DNA from: a virus
Direction: 5' to 3' (one strand)
Length of the DNA: 56,568 nucleotides
Virus record (IMG/VR): IMGVR_UViG_3300028800_000109
Location: 1 to 56,568 of that record
The notes beneath the pieces were generated by a model, which searched no databases, was not told the DNA's origin, and saw nothing but the letters and a program-made list of their open reading frames with translations. The position numbers and the translations under genes are program-made. This document shows positions 23,501-31,872 of this stretch, in pieces (within the stretch, counting starts at the first letter, position 1; every line of letters starts with the position of its first letter).

Positions 23501-24828
23501 CGCAAACAGTCTCGGCGACCGTCGTCGGCACCGTCAGCATCTCGGGCACCGTGACCGTCTCCGGCGGCGGCAGCGCGCCGACGACGACCACTCAGGCGGC
23601 AGCCACCGGCGGCCTGGTCTGGCTCGCGCCGACGCAAACGATTTCGGCGACTGTTGTCGGCACCGTCTCGATCGCGAGCGGCACCGTCAGCGTCGCCTCT
23701 GGCACCATCGCCATCAGCGGCGCGGTGTGGACGACGACGCAGGCGCAGGCGACGGGCCTCCTGGTCTGGCTCGCTCCCACACAGACGTTCTCGGTTAGCG
23801 TCACGATCTCGGGCACGGTCTCGCTCGCCGGCCCGATCTCGACGACGACGCAGGTTGCCGGCACCGGGCTATTGGTATGGCTCGGCTCCAACCAGACAAT
23901 CAGCGCTGGAGTCAGCGGAACCGTCTCGATCTCGGGCACGGTCACGGTCTCGGGCGGTGGTGGCGGCGGCGCTGGACCCACGACGACCACTCAGGCGGCG
24001 GCAACGGGCCAGCTCATGTGGCTGGCGCCGACGCAGACGCTGTCGGCGGCAGTCACGGGCACGGTCTCGATCAGCGGCACCGTCACCGTCAGCGGCGGCG
24101 GCGGTGGCGGCGCGGGACCAACGACGACGACGCAAGCGGCCGCGACCGGCGCGCTGGTATGGTTGGCGCCCACGCAAACGATCATCGTCACCGGCACGAT
24201 CTCGGTGTCGAACGTCACAATCACGGCCACGGCGACGGTCACGGTCACAGTCTCCGTATCGGTCTCGATCTCGAACACGGTTAGCATCTCCGGCACGGCG
24301 CTCGTCTCGCAGGCCGGCATGTCGTTCACCACGAGCTACGGCGGCCAGGGCGTCACCGGCCAGGTCGTCTACGTCGCCAACCAGGACGTGGCGCGTACCG
24401 CCGTGCAGCTCGTGGTCTCCAGCACCGTGCTCGGCGTCGGCGGCACGACGCTCGCGTTCACGGTCGTGCAGGGCACCACCCAGTTCACGGTCGGCGCCAG
24501 CGCGTGGGTTGTGCCGAGCGGCAAAACCTTCCGCATCGTCTCCGAGCAGATCGGCGTCTCGGTGTCGACCGTCACCGGCTCCGTGCGCGTGGCGATGGGC
24601 GTGCTGGTCTCGACCGCGCAGCCCACGTACACGAGCACAGCCGTCATCATGGGCCCACTGTCGGCCGTGGCCTTCACGGCGATCACGCCGGTTACCGTTC
24701 AGGCGAACGGGCTGGCGATCGACATCCCGGCGGGCGGCACCGGCAACACGCTCGCTATCGGCGTGACGGTGTCGGTGACCAGTGCGACCATCCAAGGCTT
24801 CGTGGTCGTGGGCTACCTCTTCCCGTAA
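20518..24828 (+). CDS. giant repetitive tail fibre / adhesin shaft protein
   Basis: About 1436 residues from ATG 20518 (TTG 20506 is possible). Nearly the whole chain consists of beta repeats rich in V, S, G and T. About 14 copies of a unit ending TGxLVWLAPTQT and 4 of VTDAxAxYTxAxP are mixed with many VSGTVSI repeats. The last 170 residues (from about GMSFTTSYGGQGVTG) are non-repetitive and may form the tip. The composition suggests a long extended trimeric shaft. Long minus-strand open frames here are shadows of the repeats. A fibre role is inferred from composition and location. Confidence 0.72.
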   Translation: MANDIVLNPSTGVSVTSTFAVDLVGTGLFQPVKIQLGTSGVDNGLVNVSNPLPVTGTMAVTGSVAISGTVPVAGSVAANVSGTVSVGAAPPVTGTVQVSGPVNVSGTVTALASISVSLGAVSGTVSISGPVNITGSAQVSGTVSLSGVVGVTDALAAYTTAQPSVTVTGLVVRVAGSAPVSGTVTLNPGASVSAIVSGTVSITTGTVSVSGPVNVSGTLTVSSGLSVAASGTVSVSGVVAVTDAVAGYTAAAPTATATGIIARIAGSVPVSGTVTVNNSISVTIQQGASVSAVVSGTVSVATGTVSISGSVLASGTVSIVAGASVTAAVSGSVSLIGVVPTTTQAQATGQLVWLAPTQTIVATGSVAVSGSVPVSGTVTINNGASVTIQQGASVGAVVSGTVSITTGTVSISGTLAISGTVGIPPGLSVTAAVSGTVSVGGVVAVTDAAALYTTAAPTVNATGEVVRVAGTLTAVVSGTVNVSGSVQVSGTVSAGVSGTISVAGGSVGVSGTVTINPGASVSAVVSGTVSIATGTVSLSGPTYVTTQVAQTGEVVWLAPSQTVIVSVSVTVTATISAIPTVTTQTAATGALMWLAPTQTVAVSGTVSVATGTISVSGLNFTTTQANVTGPVVWLAPSQTMIVSVSVSAAISTTALASTTQVAVTGNITWLAPTQTISAAVTGNVGVSGTLTIATGVVNVSGTVSLNPGASVTIQQGASVTIQQGASVSAVVSGTVTVATGTVTVSGVAAVTDAVALYTTAAPAAGASAIVARIAGSVPVSGTVVVSGGVSVTIQQGASVSAVVSGTVTVNSGASVTIQQGASVTIQQGASVSAVVSGTISITTGTVAIAGSVLVSGTVSISGGGGGGAGPTVTTQVASTGQLVWLAPTQTISVALTSTAVATTTQVAATGAVVWLAPSQTIIVSGAGAGPTTTTQAAVTGALVWLAPTQTVSAAVSGSVSVINTVTVSGTITQIGAGATTTQAAATGQIVWLAPTQTVSATVVGTVSISGTVTVSGGGSAPTTTTQAAATGGLVWLAPTQTISATVVGTVSIASGTVSVASGTIAISGAVWTTTQAQATGLLVWLAPTQTFSVSVTISGTVSLAGPISTTTQVAGTGLLVWLGSNQTISAGVSGTVSISGTVTVSGGGGGGAGPTTTTQAAATGQLMWLAPTQTLSAAVTGTVSISGTVTVSGGGGGGAGPTTTTQAAATGALVWLAPTQTIIVTGTISVSNVTITATATVTVTVSVSVSISNTVSISGTALVSQAGMSFTTSYGGQGVTGQVVYVANQDVARTAVQLVVSSTVLGVGGTTLAFTVVQGTTQFTVGASAWVVPSGKTFRIVSEQIGVSVSTVTGSVRVAMGVLVSTAQPTYTSTAVIMGPLSAVAFTAITPVTVQANGLAIDIPAGGTGNTLAIGVTVSVTSATIQGFVVVGYLFP
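21540..24180 (+). repeat. internal coding repeats of the long fibre gene
   Basis: About 14 degenerate units encode (T)TTQxxxTGxxxWLAPTQT. They are interspersed with near-identical DNA blocks encoding ASVTIQQGASV and VSGTV segments, for example around 22650-22700 and 22950-23020. The blocks invite recombination and length variation. Confidence 0.75.
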
Positions 24829-24838
24829 GGCGGTTGCC

Positions 24839-25150
24839 GTGACCTTCAAGATCACGATCAACCCGACGACCCTGCTAGTGCCGACGCCGAGCGGCACCTG
24901 GCAGAACACCTTCGCGACGCCGTTCGCCGCCAACTCGGTGTGGAACGTCAAGCCGACTGGCGTGGTTCTGACAGGCCTGACGATGTGGTTTAGCGCCGAG
25001 CAACCGTTTCCTACGAACGTGCCGTATCTGTGTGTCGAGTCCTCGTCATCGGACAGCCCTTACACTTTCACGGGATTGAGTGTCGCCGATGAAGGGCAAA
25101 CGAGAGACGTCACGATTCCGAATTTCCCGATTTCGCAGATGAGGCGGTAG
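24839..25150 (+). CDS. small beta-rich protein, paralogous N-terminus to next gene
   Basis: A 103-residue protein with a GTG start at 24839. It begins MTFKITINPTT, almost the same as the next gene (MTLKITINPTT), and both continue with a WN(V/R) segment. The rest (SVADEGQTRDVTIPNFPI) is beta-rich. It ends with TAG at 25148-25150, one base before the next ATG. The products may share an anchoring N-terminus. Function unknown. Confidence 0.6.
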   Translation: MTFKITINPTTLLVPTPSGTWQNTFATPFAANSVWNVKPTGVVLTGLTMWFSAEQPFPTNVPYLCVESSSSDSPYTFTGLSVADEGQTRDVTIPNFPISQMRR

Positions 25151-25151
25151 G

Positions 25152-26846
25152 ATGACCCTCAAGATCACGATCAACCCGACGACGTTTCAGGTGCAGAGCG
25201 GCGGCGGCGGCGGCCCGTTCACGACCTACAACCTGCCGTTCAACGCGGTCTCGATCTGGAATCGCTACGTGGACCCGACGTATGGCGGCGGCCCGGTGCT
25301 CGGCACGAACGGGATAACGATCGGGCTGCACGGCGGCGACGTGACGCCGAACGAGTATTACCCGTCGCTCGGCCCGTGGGGCATCTCGCAGGCGCAGATG
25401 AGCGACTCCGCACAGAATTTCACTTCGAGCACCGATGCCACGACGCCCATCGGCCTCAACGCGATAGCGGGGGTGAGCGCGGCGGGGCTCCCGCTTTCGA
25501 TAACCGTTCCGCATTTTCCTGCGGTCGCCTACATCGCCGAGTACGGCGGCGACTCGGTCATCAACATCTACGACGACATCTCGACGTCGCCAGGTACGAT
25601 GTGCGACTTCTATGCGAGCAGCAATCCTGGCGGCAACGGCGTCAACGGCAGCGGCGGCACCTGGGAGACGCAAGGGGTTTCGTGGGCTTTCCTCGAGGAT
25701 TACACGCCGATTGTGCCGGGCGAGGGCACTGGCTGGTGGGGCGGCGGCAGCGGCGTGCCGTGCAACGTGCTCGCGGGCACCACAGCGATGGGCACGCCGA
25801 CGTGCGCTGGGATACTCAGAAACTGGGAGTGGACGGCCGCCAACGGCGGCAACCTCAACGCCATCCAGCACGCCCTGCAAATCGCAATGGGATACGAGGG
25901 CGCTGTCAGCGGCCCGATGTATCCAAGCACGACCGAGGACGAGCCGGGCTATCTCGTCTACGGCGGTTTCAACCTGCCGCAATGGAGCATCGGCACGTTT
26001 TTGATGTTGCCGGCGAGCTTCGACACGACGGGCTTCGACGACGTGAGCTTGGCGCTCGTAAACTGCCTCCAAAAATATGGCTGCTACGTCAACAACACCG
26101 TAGGCCCGAGCTATACGGTCCAGTTCTACGTTGAGGAACTTGACCCGACCGGGCCGGGTGACGACACAACAGAGGGTTTGTGGGGCGACTGGCTCGGCAC
26201 ATCGGCAGCCGACAGCCTCGAGACCATTTATCCGGCGTTGCGCCCGGTCACATCGATCGGCCGCTGGCTCGACGCCCACGGCAACCCGCTGCCGGCCTAC
26301 CTCCAGCAACAGCCGAACGTCCTCATCGGCAACCAATACCAGAACGGCAACGAAATAGGATCAGGGCTGACGCCGCCGCAGACCTGCTTCGCCAACATGA
26401 ACCTGCTTCAATTCCGCGGCCCGTTCGGATGGTCGGGCGCGTCGCAAGTCGGTACCTACGACCCGCACCTTAACTTTTACATCGCGCCGTCGAGCGGCTC
26501 GGCGTCGACGACATACCAGTGGCACTACGAAACGGACTACTCAGATCCGTGGTGGGTCACGTTCCTCATCGACCCGGGCGGCGTGCCAGAGTGGTTCTGC
26601 GTGCCGGCGCAGGGGTCGAACTACAACCTGTCATCCTACGGCAGCGGCGACATCACGTTTACGCTCAACGTCTATGGCGGCGTGTCGGGCAGCCTCTATA
26701 TTTCGGTCGGCCCGGTCTCGCCCGGCAGCTCGGCCAACTTCAACTGGCCCACGCTTGCGGGCACCGACACATACTTCGCCACCGAGTACATTTGGAATAT
26801 CGGGACCGGAGGCGGGATGCTGCGCCCCGAGTTGGTGCTCTCATGA
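25152..26846 (+). CDS. large putative fibre or carbohydrate-associated virion protein
   Basis: A 564-residue protein. After the shared N-terminus the chain has the pattern of a secreted beta-rich family: PFNAVSIWNRYVDPTYGG, later GVSWAFLEDYTP, GTGWWGGGSG, GILRNWEWTAANGG and HALQIAMGYEG, ending in a Gly/Ser-rich domain. Sequences of this type occur in phage tails and secreted polysaccharide-related proteins. Enzymatic activity is not evident. Its location in the fibre region supports an adhesin role. Confidence 0.6.
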   Translation: MTLKITINPTTFQVQSGGGGGPFTTYNLPFNAVSIWNRYVDPTYGGGPVLGTNGITIGLHGGDVTPNEYYPSLGPWGISQAQMSDSAQNFTSSTDATTPIGLNAIAGVSAAGLPLSITVPHFPAVAYIAEYGGDSVINIYDDISTSPGTMCDFYASSNPGGNGVNGSGGTWETQGVSWAFLEDYTPIVPGEGTGWWGGGSGVPCNVLAGTTAMGTPTCAGILRNWEWTAANGGNLNAIQHALQIAMGYEGAVSGPMYPSTTEDEPGYLVYGGFNLPQWSIGTFLMLPASFDTTGFDDVSLALVNCLQKYGCYVNNTVGPSYTVQFYVEELDPTGPGDDTTEGLWGDWLGTSAADSLETIYPALRPVTSIGRWLDAHGNPLPAYLQQQPNVLIGNQYQNGNEIGSGLTPPQTCFANMNLLQFRGPFGWSGASQVGTYDPHLNFYIAPSSGSASTTYQWHYETDYSDPWWVTFLIDPGGVPEWFCVPAQGSNYNLSSYGSGDITFTLNVYGGVSGSLYISVGPVSPGSSANFNWPTLAGTDTYFATEYIWNIGTGGGMLRPELVLS

Positions 26847-27145
26847 GAAGGATGCAGAGAACACCTGATCGGGTGGCAAAGGATGACCTGCACTCGCACG
26901 CGTGGCGGCAGCTCAAGCGCCAGTTTCGAGCAGCGGCCGCCGCCGACCCGGCATCGAAAGCGACCTTCACCGCGCTCCAAACGTGGGTCAAGAACGGCAG
27001 GACGGGACCGCTGCCGCCGCGGCCCGACAAGACGGCGTTGCTGGCGACCTACAAGGCACTGCAAGCCAAGTTCGTGACCACGACCGCCGCCATCAACGGC
27101 GGTACGATCACGACCACCAACCAAATCGATGATGCGCTGACATGA
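26843..27145 (+). CDS. small helical hypothetical protein
   Basis: A 100-residue protein starting at ATG 26843 in a 4-base overlap with the previous stop. It has a basic N-terminus (MRRMQRTPDRVAKDDLHSHAWRQLKRQF) and two predicted helices. No family recognised. The stop overlaps the oxygenase start, so expression is coupled. Confidence 0.58.
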   Translation: MRRMQRTPDRVAKDDLHSHAWRQLKRQFRAAAAADPASKATFTALQTWVKNGRTGPLPPRPDKTALLATYKALQAKFVTTTAAINGGTITTTNQIDDALT

Positions 27146-27729
27146 GCCTATTGCCTATCAGAGACGTCTTCACCCCCGAGCTCTGCCGGCTGCTGGTCGA
27201 GGGCCTGGAACGGCACGGCGGCAAGGTCACCGGCTACATGAAGGACGAGAATGGCCGCAGCGTCGAGAAGATCGACCCGGCGGTCAAACGCCGCGTCGAC
27301 TGGCATGTCGGCGACCCGTTCCTGCTCGGATTCATCAAGCAGGCGATCATCGGCAAGATCGCGCCGCGAATGGGCAGGGGCTTCCTCGTCGAGCGGTTCA
27401 TGGTCTCGCGCTACGCCGAGGGCGGCTTCTTCAGGCCGCACCGCGACAACACCGAGCGCGCGACTTCCCACCGCCAAATCGCGTGCTCGATCAACCTCAA
27501 CGAGGACTATGAGGGCGGCGAGCTGCGGTTCCCCGACCTGAGCGACGCCCTCTACCGGCCGCCGCTGGGGGCCGCTATTCTCTTCCCGTGCTCGCTCGTG
27601 CACGAGGCGCTGCCGGTCAAGAGCGGCACAAGGTACGTGTTCCCGACCTTCTTTTATGATAGAGAGCACGCGAAGCTGCGGCAGCAAGTGGCCGACAGCT
27701 GGTGCCACGTCGTCGCGGGGGTGAAATAA
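27142..27729 (+). CDS. 2-oxoglutarate/Fe(II)-dependent oxygenase (prolyl-4-hydroxylase-like)
   Basis: A 195-residue protein. The segment RYAEGGFFRPHRDN gives the iron-binding HxD (about 101-103). GAAILFPCSLVHEALPVKSGTRYV gives the distal His (about 153) and the 2-oxoglutarate-binding Arg. ACSINLNEDYEGGELRFPD is the usual double-stranded beta-helix core. Such enzymes hydroxylate proline or other side chains. Its place among fibre genes suggests a virion protein substrate, which is inferred. Confidence 0.85.
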   Translation: MSLLPIRDVFTPELCRLLVEGLERHGGKVTGYMKDENGRSVEKIDPAVKRRVDWHVGDPFLLGFIKQAIIGKIAPRMGRGFLVERFMVSRYAEGGFFRPHRDNTERATSHRQIACSINLNEDYEGGELRFPDLSDALYRPPLGAAILFPCSLVHEALPVKSGTRYVFPTFFYDREHAKLRQQVADSWCHVVAGVK

Positions 27730-27730
27730 A

Positions 27731-29053
27731 ATGGCCGTCCAGTCGACAGCGCTGTGGCGCGCGGGCCCGCTCGGCAACAACACGAACGGCGGCGGCTACG
27801 ACCCTGGCATCTCGGGCGCGGCCACCGATTACTCCCAGCAGAACAGCGCGCAGGCCGCTGGCGTCAACGGCTCGGCGACGGCGACCACGACGTTCATCGA
27901 CTTGACGGCGGCGTCGTTCACCGCGGCGATGATCGGCAACGCCATGTACATCACCGGCGGCGGCTCGACGACGGGCTGGTACTTCGTCACCGCCTACACG
28001 AACTCGACGACGGTCACGCTCGATCGCTCGCCGGGCACGGTCACCGGAGCCACCTGGAAACTCGGCGGCCGCTGGGCCGATTGGTTCACGAACCCATGCG
28101 GAGCGTCGACGCCGCTCGCACAGGGCAACACGGTCTACGCGCTAGGAAGCGGCATCCCGAACCCGTCGTCCTACACCTACGACTACTCGATATCCGCCGG
28201 GCTGACGCTAAACATCGGCTACGGCAACGGCGTCACGTTCGCGTGCGATCCGGCGACGCCAAACTACAAGGCCGCGCCTGACACGACGGGCGGAATGCCG
28301 GTCACGCGCTTCAACTTCAACGGCGGTGGCGGCACAACTCCAGCCTTGGCGAACAACGAGACGGCCATATTCCTGACGGACATGTGGATGGTCGGCAGCG
28401 CCAGCAACGCCGCCGGCGACATCATGTTCCAGACCCAAGCCTACACGACGGCCGTCGCCAACGGCTGCGTCTTCGACCAACTCGGACAGGACATAGTATT
28501 CATGTCCTGCGATGCCACTTTCGGCTACTTGTCGATAGTGGGCGGCGAGGCGTACTCGTCGTCCGGCGGATCGGGCGGCGGCTGGGCCCCGTTCTACACC
28601 GGCAATATCTCTTCCGGCGGCATGACCATCGTCGGCTGCAACATCCACAACTGCGTCGGCAACGGCCTCTACCTTTACACGGGGCAGTCCGGCGTCGTGC
28701 TGATCGCCAACACCATTATCGCCTTCAATAGCGGCGACGGCGTCTATACCGGTTCCAGTCTCGTCGTCCAGTTTCACGGGTGCACGATCGACGGCAATGG
28801 CGGCAACGGCATCAACAACCTCGCCAGCACCATCTTCATGGACAGCAACATCATCAGCAATCACACCGGGGGCGGAAAATACGGGATCACTGCGTCGTCC
28901 TCTCAAGTGTTTACTTATCGCGATTTCACTACCTATTACGGCAACACCAACGACATCGGTCCGAACGTCCTCGGCGGTTACATGCCGCACGACACGCATG
29001 GCGGTTCTAATCCGTATGTGAGCCAGTCAACCCAAAACTACACGCTGATTTGA
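27731..29053 (+). CDS. tail protein with right-handed beta-helix (pectate-lyase-like) repeats
   Basis: A 440-residue protein. The middle (residues about 200-420) has short repeating strands with Asn/Gly ladders: MTIVGCNIHNCVGNGLYLY, VVLIANTIIAFNSGDGVYTG and VVQFHGCTIDGNGGNGINN. This is typical of parallel beta-helix spikes. The N-terminal 100 residues contain the TTGWYFVTAYTNSTTVTLDR motif seen in phage structural proteins. It may bind or cut surface polysaccharide. Catalytic residues cannot be assigned. Confidence 0.72.
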   Translation: MAVQSTALWRAGPLGNNTNGGGYDPGISGAATDYSQQNSAQAAGVNGSATATTTFIDLTAASFTAAMIGNAMYITGGGSTTGWYFVTAYTNSTTVTLDRSPGTVTGATWKLGGRWADWFTNPCGASTPLAQGNTVYALGSGIPNPSSYTYDYSISAGLTLNIGYGNGVTFACDPATPNYKAAPDTTGGMPVTRFNFNGGGGTTPALANNETAIFLTDMWMVGSASNAAGDIMFQTQAYTTAVANGCVFDQLGQDIVFMSCDATFGYLSIVGGEAYSSSGGSGGGWAPFYTGNISSGGMTIVGCNIHNCVGNGLYLYTGQSGVVLIANTIIAFNSGDGVYTGSSLVVQFHGCTIDGNGGNGINNLASTIFMDSNIISNHTGGGKYGITASSSQVFTYRDFTTYYGNTNDIGPNVLGGYMPHDTHGGSNPYVSQSTQNYTLI

Positions 29054-29085
29054 AAATGGCAGTCTCGCATGGTCGGAGCGGCTAA

Positions 29086-30021
29086 ATGACCACCGGGGTT
29101 CCCGTCGCGATATGCGCCGTCAGCAACGGCATCTCTTCCGGATCGGCCTCCCCGACGACGTCGACCGTCCTTGCCCCAGCGGGCACGATGGTTCTTGTCG
29201 CCCTCAATACTGGAACCCTTAACGAAGCCGTCTCGTCCCTCGTCGACAGCCAGGGCAACAACTACACCCTCGTTCAACCGTCGACGAGCGCCGGCTCAAC
29301 AAACAACTGCTTTGGCTGGATCATCGTCCCAACGAGCCTCCCGATCGGCACGTCGTGGACCGCCGTCATCGGCGGGGCGAGCAGCTGGAATCTCAAGAGC
29401 GTCTGGTACACGCCGGGCGTTGTTGGCGTCGACAAGGCCATCACCTCGGTCGTGTCGGTTGCTGGCACTTCCGCCTCCGTTTCATCTGGGACGCTGACCT
29501 ACCGCTACGAGGTCGGCTTCGCGTACATCTATTTCACGGGCAATGGTGCTGGTGGTGGCACGGTCACGGAGTCGCCGGGCTTCACGAACCTCGTCTTTAA
29601 CACGCCGTCGGCCTTCAACGACATCGCGTACATCGATCAGAGCGCCAGCACGACGCAGTTTACTTACGCCCCGACGTGGACGACGAGCTCGACCTACACC
29701 GTCATCCTGCTAACGTTCCAGGTCTTGAGCAAGCTCACGCCGGCAAACGCCTTCCCTGGCATCCCGTTTCCGCAGCACGGCACCGGGCTGAGCAAAAACG
29801 TGGAGAACTTCATCTACCCGGGGGCCGTCCAGCCGCCGGCGTCGCCGCCGTCGTCCGGCCTATCCGTCTCCAACGCGTTCCCCGGCATCCCGTTCTCAAA
29901 CCACACCGCCGGCAAAGCCCATCCACAGACAAGGCTTCTGCCTGGCGCCGCGCAGCCGGCCACGCCCTTCCTCACGGTCGTCGGCGCGCCTACGATCAGC
30001 CTCGTCGTCCACGATCCATGA
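29086..30021 (+). CDS. hypothetical beta-rich virion protein
   Basis: A 311-residue protein. The first 210 residues are Ser/Thr/Gly/Val-rich strands, including SQGNNYTLVQPSTSAGS and VILLTFQVL, as in phage surface proteins. The C-terminal part has two copies of NAFPGIPF separated by Pro-rich linkers. No enzymatic motif. The upstream gene ends 32 bases before. Confidence 0.58.
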   Translation: MTTGVPVAICAVSNGISSGSASPTTSTVLAPAGTMVLVALNTGTLNEAVSSLVDSQGNNYTLVQPSTSAGSTNNCFGWIIVPTSLPIGTSWTAVIGGASSWNLKSVWYTPGVVGVDKAITSVVSVAGTSASVSSGTLTYRYEVGFAYIYFTGNGAGGGTVTESPGFTNLVFNTPSAFNDIAYIDQSASTTQFTYAPTWTTSSTYTVILLTFQVLSKLTPANAFPGIPFPQHGTGLSKNVENFIYPGAVQPPASPPSSGLSVSNAFPGIPFSNHTAGKAHPQTRLLPGAAQPATPFLTVVGAPTISLVVHDP

Positions 30022-30049
30022 TTCGCCGAACAGAGGACCAAGCCCAAGC

Positions 30050-31774
30050 ATGACCAATCCGTACAACCTGCTCCCGCGCGTCGGCTCATCAATGGCCGAG
30101 GAGTGGCTCGACATCGGCCTCCAGCACCACGTCGTCGGCCGCTATCCGCAAGCGCAGGAATCCTACATCAAGGGCCTTCGCTGCGACCCCAACTGCGGCC
30201 CGATCATCAACAACCTCGGCGTCATGGCCGCCCAGCAGGGGCAGATGCTGACGGCCGTCCAGCACTTCGAGCGGGCAACGCTGTTCGACGACAAGAACGC
30301 CACCATCTGGTACAACCTCGCGCTCGCCTACCTCGAGGCCGAACGCCAGGGCGAGGCCGTGCCGGCGATCGAGCGCTCGCTGGAGCTCGTCGAGAGCGCG
30401 AGCGCCTACTGCGCCAAGGGCATGATCCTCACGAGCTGCGGTTATGCCGCCGAGGCCGTCGTCGCCTACGACAAGGCGCTCGCAAAAGAGCCGACGCACC
30501 CGATGGCGAGCTACAACGCGATATTCGCGCGCACGCTCACGGAGACCAGCCCGGCCGCCAACAACGCCGCTCGCAAACGCTGGTACGACGCCTTCGCGTA
30601 CAAGGGCGAGAAGAAGCCGCATGACAACGACCGCACGCCAGATCGGCCGCTGCGCGTCGGCTACGTCGGCGGCGACTTCAAGATGCACAGCGCCGCCTTC
30701 ATCTTCGGCATGATCATCCTCAACCACGACCGCAAGGCCGTCGACCCGTACTGCTACATGACAATGGTCTCCGATCCCGAGAAGGACCTCTCGACCAAGA
30801 ACTTCATGCAGCGAACCAACTGGCGCGATGTCTCGACGGTGATCGACGACGCTGCCCTCGACGAGATAATCCGCAAGGACAAGATCGACATCCTCGTCGA
30901 CCTCTCCGGCCACACCGGCGGCAACCGGCTGCCGATGTTCACGAGGAAACCTGCGCCCGTGCAGGTCCACGCGTGGGGCTTCGCGCACGGCTCCGGCTGC
31001 CCGGAGATCGACTACTTCTTTGCGGACCCGTACGCGGTGCCGGCGGCCGAGCGCGAGCACTTCGCGGAGAAGATATGGGACCTGCCGGCGATCGTCGGCT
31101 ACGACCCGCCGGGCTACAACCAGCCGGTGGCACCGATCGCGCCTGTCAGCCGCGACGGCATATTCCGCTTCGGCGTCTTTGGCCGCTTCGAGAAGATGAG
31201 CCCGGCGTCGCTGGAAGCGTGGCGGCGCATTCTGCTCGCGGTGCCCAACAGCCAGATCTACTTCAAGGACCTGATGATGCGCCGCACGTATCCGATCAAG
31301 CGCATCCGCGAGATCATGAAGGACGTCGACCCGAGCCGCCTGCTGTTCATGCAGGACACGAGCCACCCCGAGCAGATGCTCGCCTACCAGAGCGTCGACC
31401 TCGCGCTCGACACGTTCCCGCACTCCGGCGGCGTCACCGCCCTCGAAATGCTCTACATGGGCGTACCGATCATCACGCTCTACAACACGCAGGTCGGCGG
31501 CCGCACGCCAGCGGTGGTGCTAAGGACAATAGGAAGGCAAGATTGGATCGCTGATTCGGTCAACGACTACGTGCGCAAGGCGGTCAATCTGGCGCAGAAT
31601 CGCGTCGAGCTGAGCAAGGCCCGGGCGACGCTTCGCGACGAGATGCTCAAGTCGGATTTGTGCGGTGTCCAGTACGTGCGCGCGGTCGAGACGGCCTACC
31701 GGCAGATGTGGTGGAGGTACTGCGGCCATGACGCTGATCATTCTCGGGATACTGGTGTCGCAGGGGCAGCCTAG
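30050..31774 (+). CDS. TPR protein with O-GlcNAc transferase (GT41) catalytic domain
   Basis: A 574-residue protein. Residues about 15-165 contain several TPR helices (for example IINNLGVMAAQQGQMLTAVQHFERA and IWYNLALAYLEAERQGEAVPAIERSLEL). Residues about 200-560 match the GT41 domain: RVGYVGGDFKMHSAAFI, VDLSGHTGGNRLPMF...PVQVHAWGF and DTFPHSGGVTALEMLYMGVPIITL. GT41 enzymes move GlcNAc or other sugars onto Ser/Thr of proteins, with the TPRs choosing substrate. A fibre or capsid target is inferred. It ends in TAG at 31772-31774, which I take as a real stop. Confidence 0.88.
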   Translation: MTNPYNLLPRVGSSMAEEWLDIGLQHHVVGRYPQAQESYIKGLRCDPNCGPIINNLGVMAAQQGQMLTAVQHFERATLFDDKNATIWYNLALAYLEAERQGEAVPAIERSLELVESASAYCAKGMILTSCGYAAEAVVAYDKALAKEPTHPMASYNAIFARTLTETSPAANNAARKRWYDAFAYKGEKKPHDNDRTPDRPLRVGYVGGDFKMHSAAFIFGMIILNHDRKAVDPYCYMTMVSDPEKDLSTKNFMQRTNWRDVSTVIDDAALDEIIRKDKIDILVDLSGHTGGNRLPMFTRKPAPVQVHAWGFAHGSGCPEIDYFFADPYAVPAAEREHFAEKIWDLPAIVGYDPPGYNQPVAPIAPVSRDGIFRFGVFGRFEKMSPASLEAWRRILLAVPNSQIYFKDLMMRRTYPIKRIREIMKDVDPSRLLFMQDTSHPEQMLAYQSVDLALDTFPHSGGVTALEMLYMGVPIITLYNTQVGGRTPAVVLRTIGRQDWIADSVNDYVRKAVNLAQNRVELSKARATLRDEMLKSDLCGVQYVRAVETAYRQMWWRYCGHDADHSRDTGVAGAA

Positions 31775-31871
31775 CCCCGTCGCCGTCGCCTACGCGATCT
31801 CGACCGTGCAGCCGGCGCTGACGGCGTCGTCGACGCTCGCTGCCGCGCCCCTCACCAAGCCCGCGTGCTGA
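31728..31871 (+). CDS. very small hydrophobic protein overlapping the GT41 gene
   Basis: A 47-residue frame (MTLIILGILVSQGQP...) starting inside the 3' end of the GT41 gene with a good ribosome binding site (GGAGG) 10 bases upstream. The N-terminus is hydrophobic. It ends 1 base before the next gene start. The small size makes the call tentative. Confidence 0.42.
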   Translation: MTLIILGILVSQGQPSPVAVAYAISTVQPALTASSTLAAAPLTKPAC

Positions 31872-31872
31872 C

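Noticed and set aside
20248-23637. Long minus-strand open frames (435 and 534 codons) across the fibre gene
   Set aside because: They have extreme Arg/Asp/Gly composition, no ribosome binding sites, and mirror the repeat composition of the plus-strand gene. They are antisense shadows.
21540-24180. Possible CRISPR-like array from regular repeats
   Set aside because: The repeats are coding, degenerate and of varying spacing within one long open frame. No spacer pattern and no cas genes.
30089-31423. A 444-codon minus-strand frame opposite the GT41 gene
   Set aside because: Composition is His/Arg/Val-rich noise, and the plus strand has a clear TPR-GT41 protein.
25148-31774. Amber readthrough at 25150 and 31774
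   Set aside because: Readthrough would enter Arg/Ala-rich off-frame sequence, and at both sites a credible next gene starts adjacent or overlapping. They are better taken as stops.
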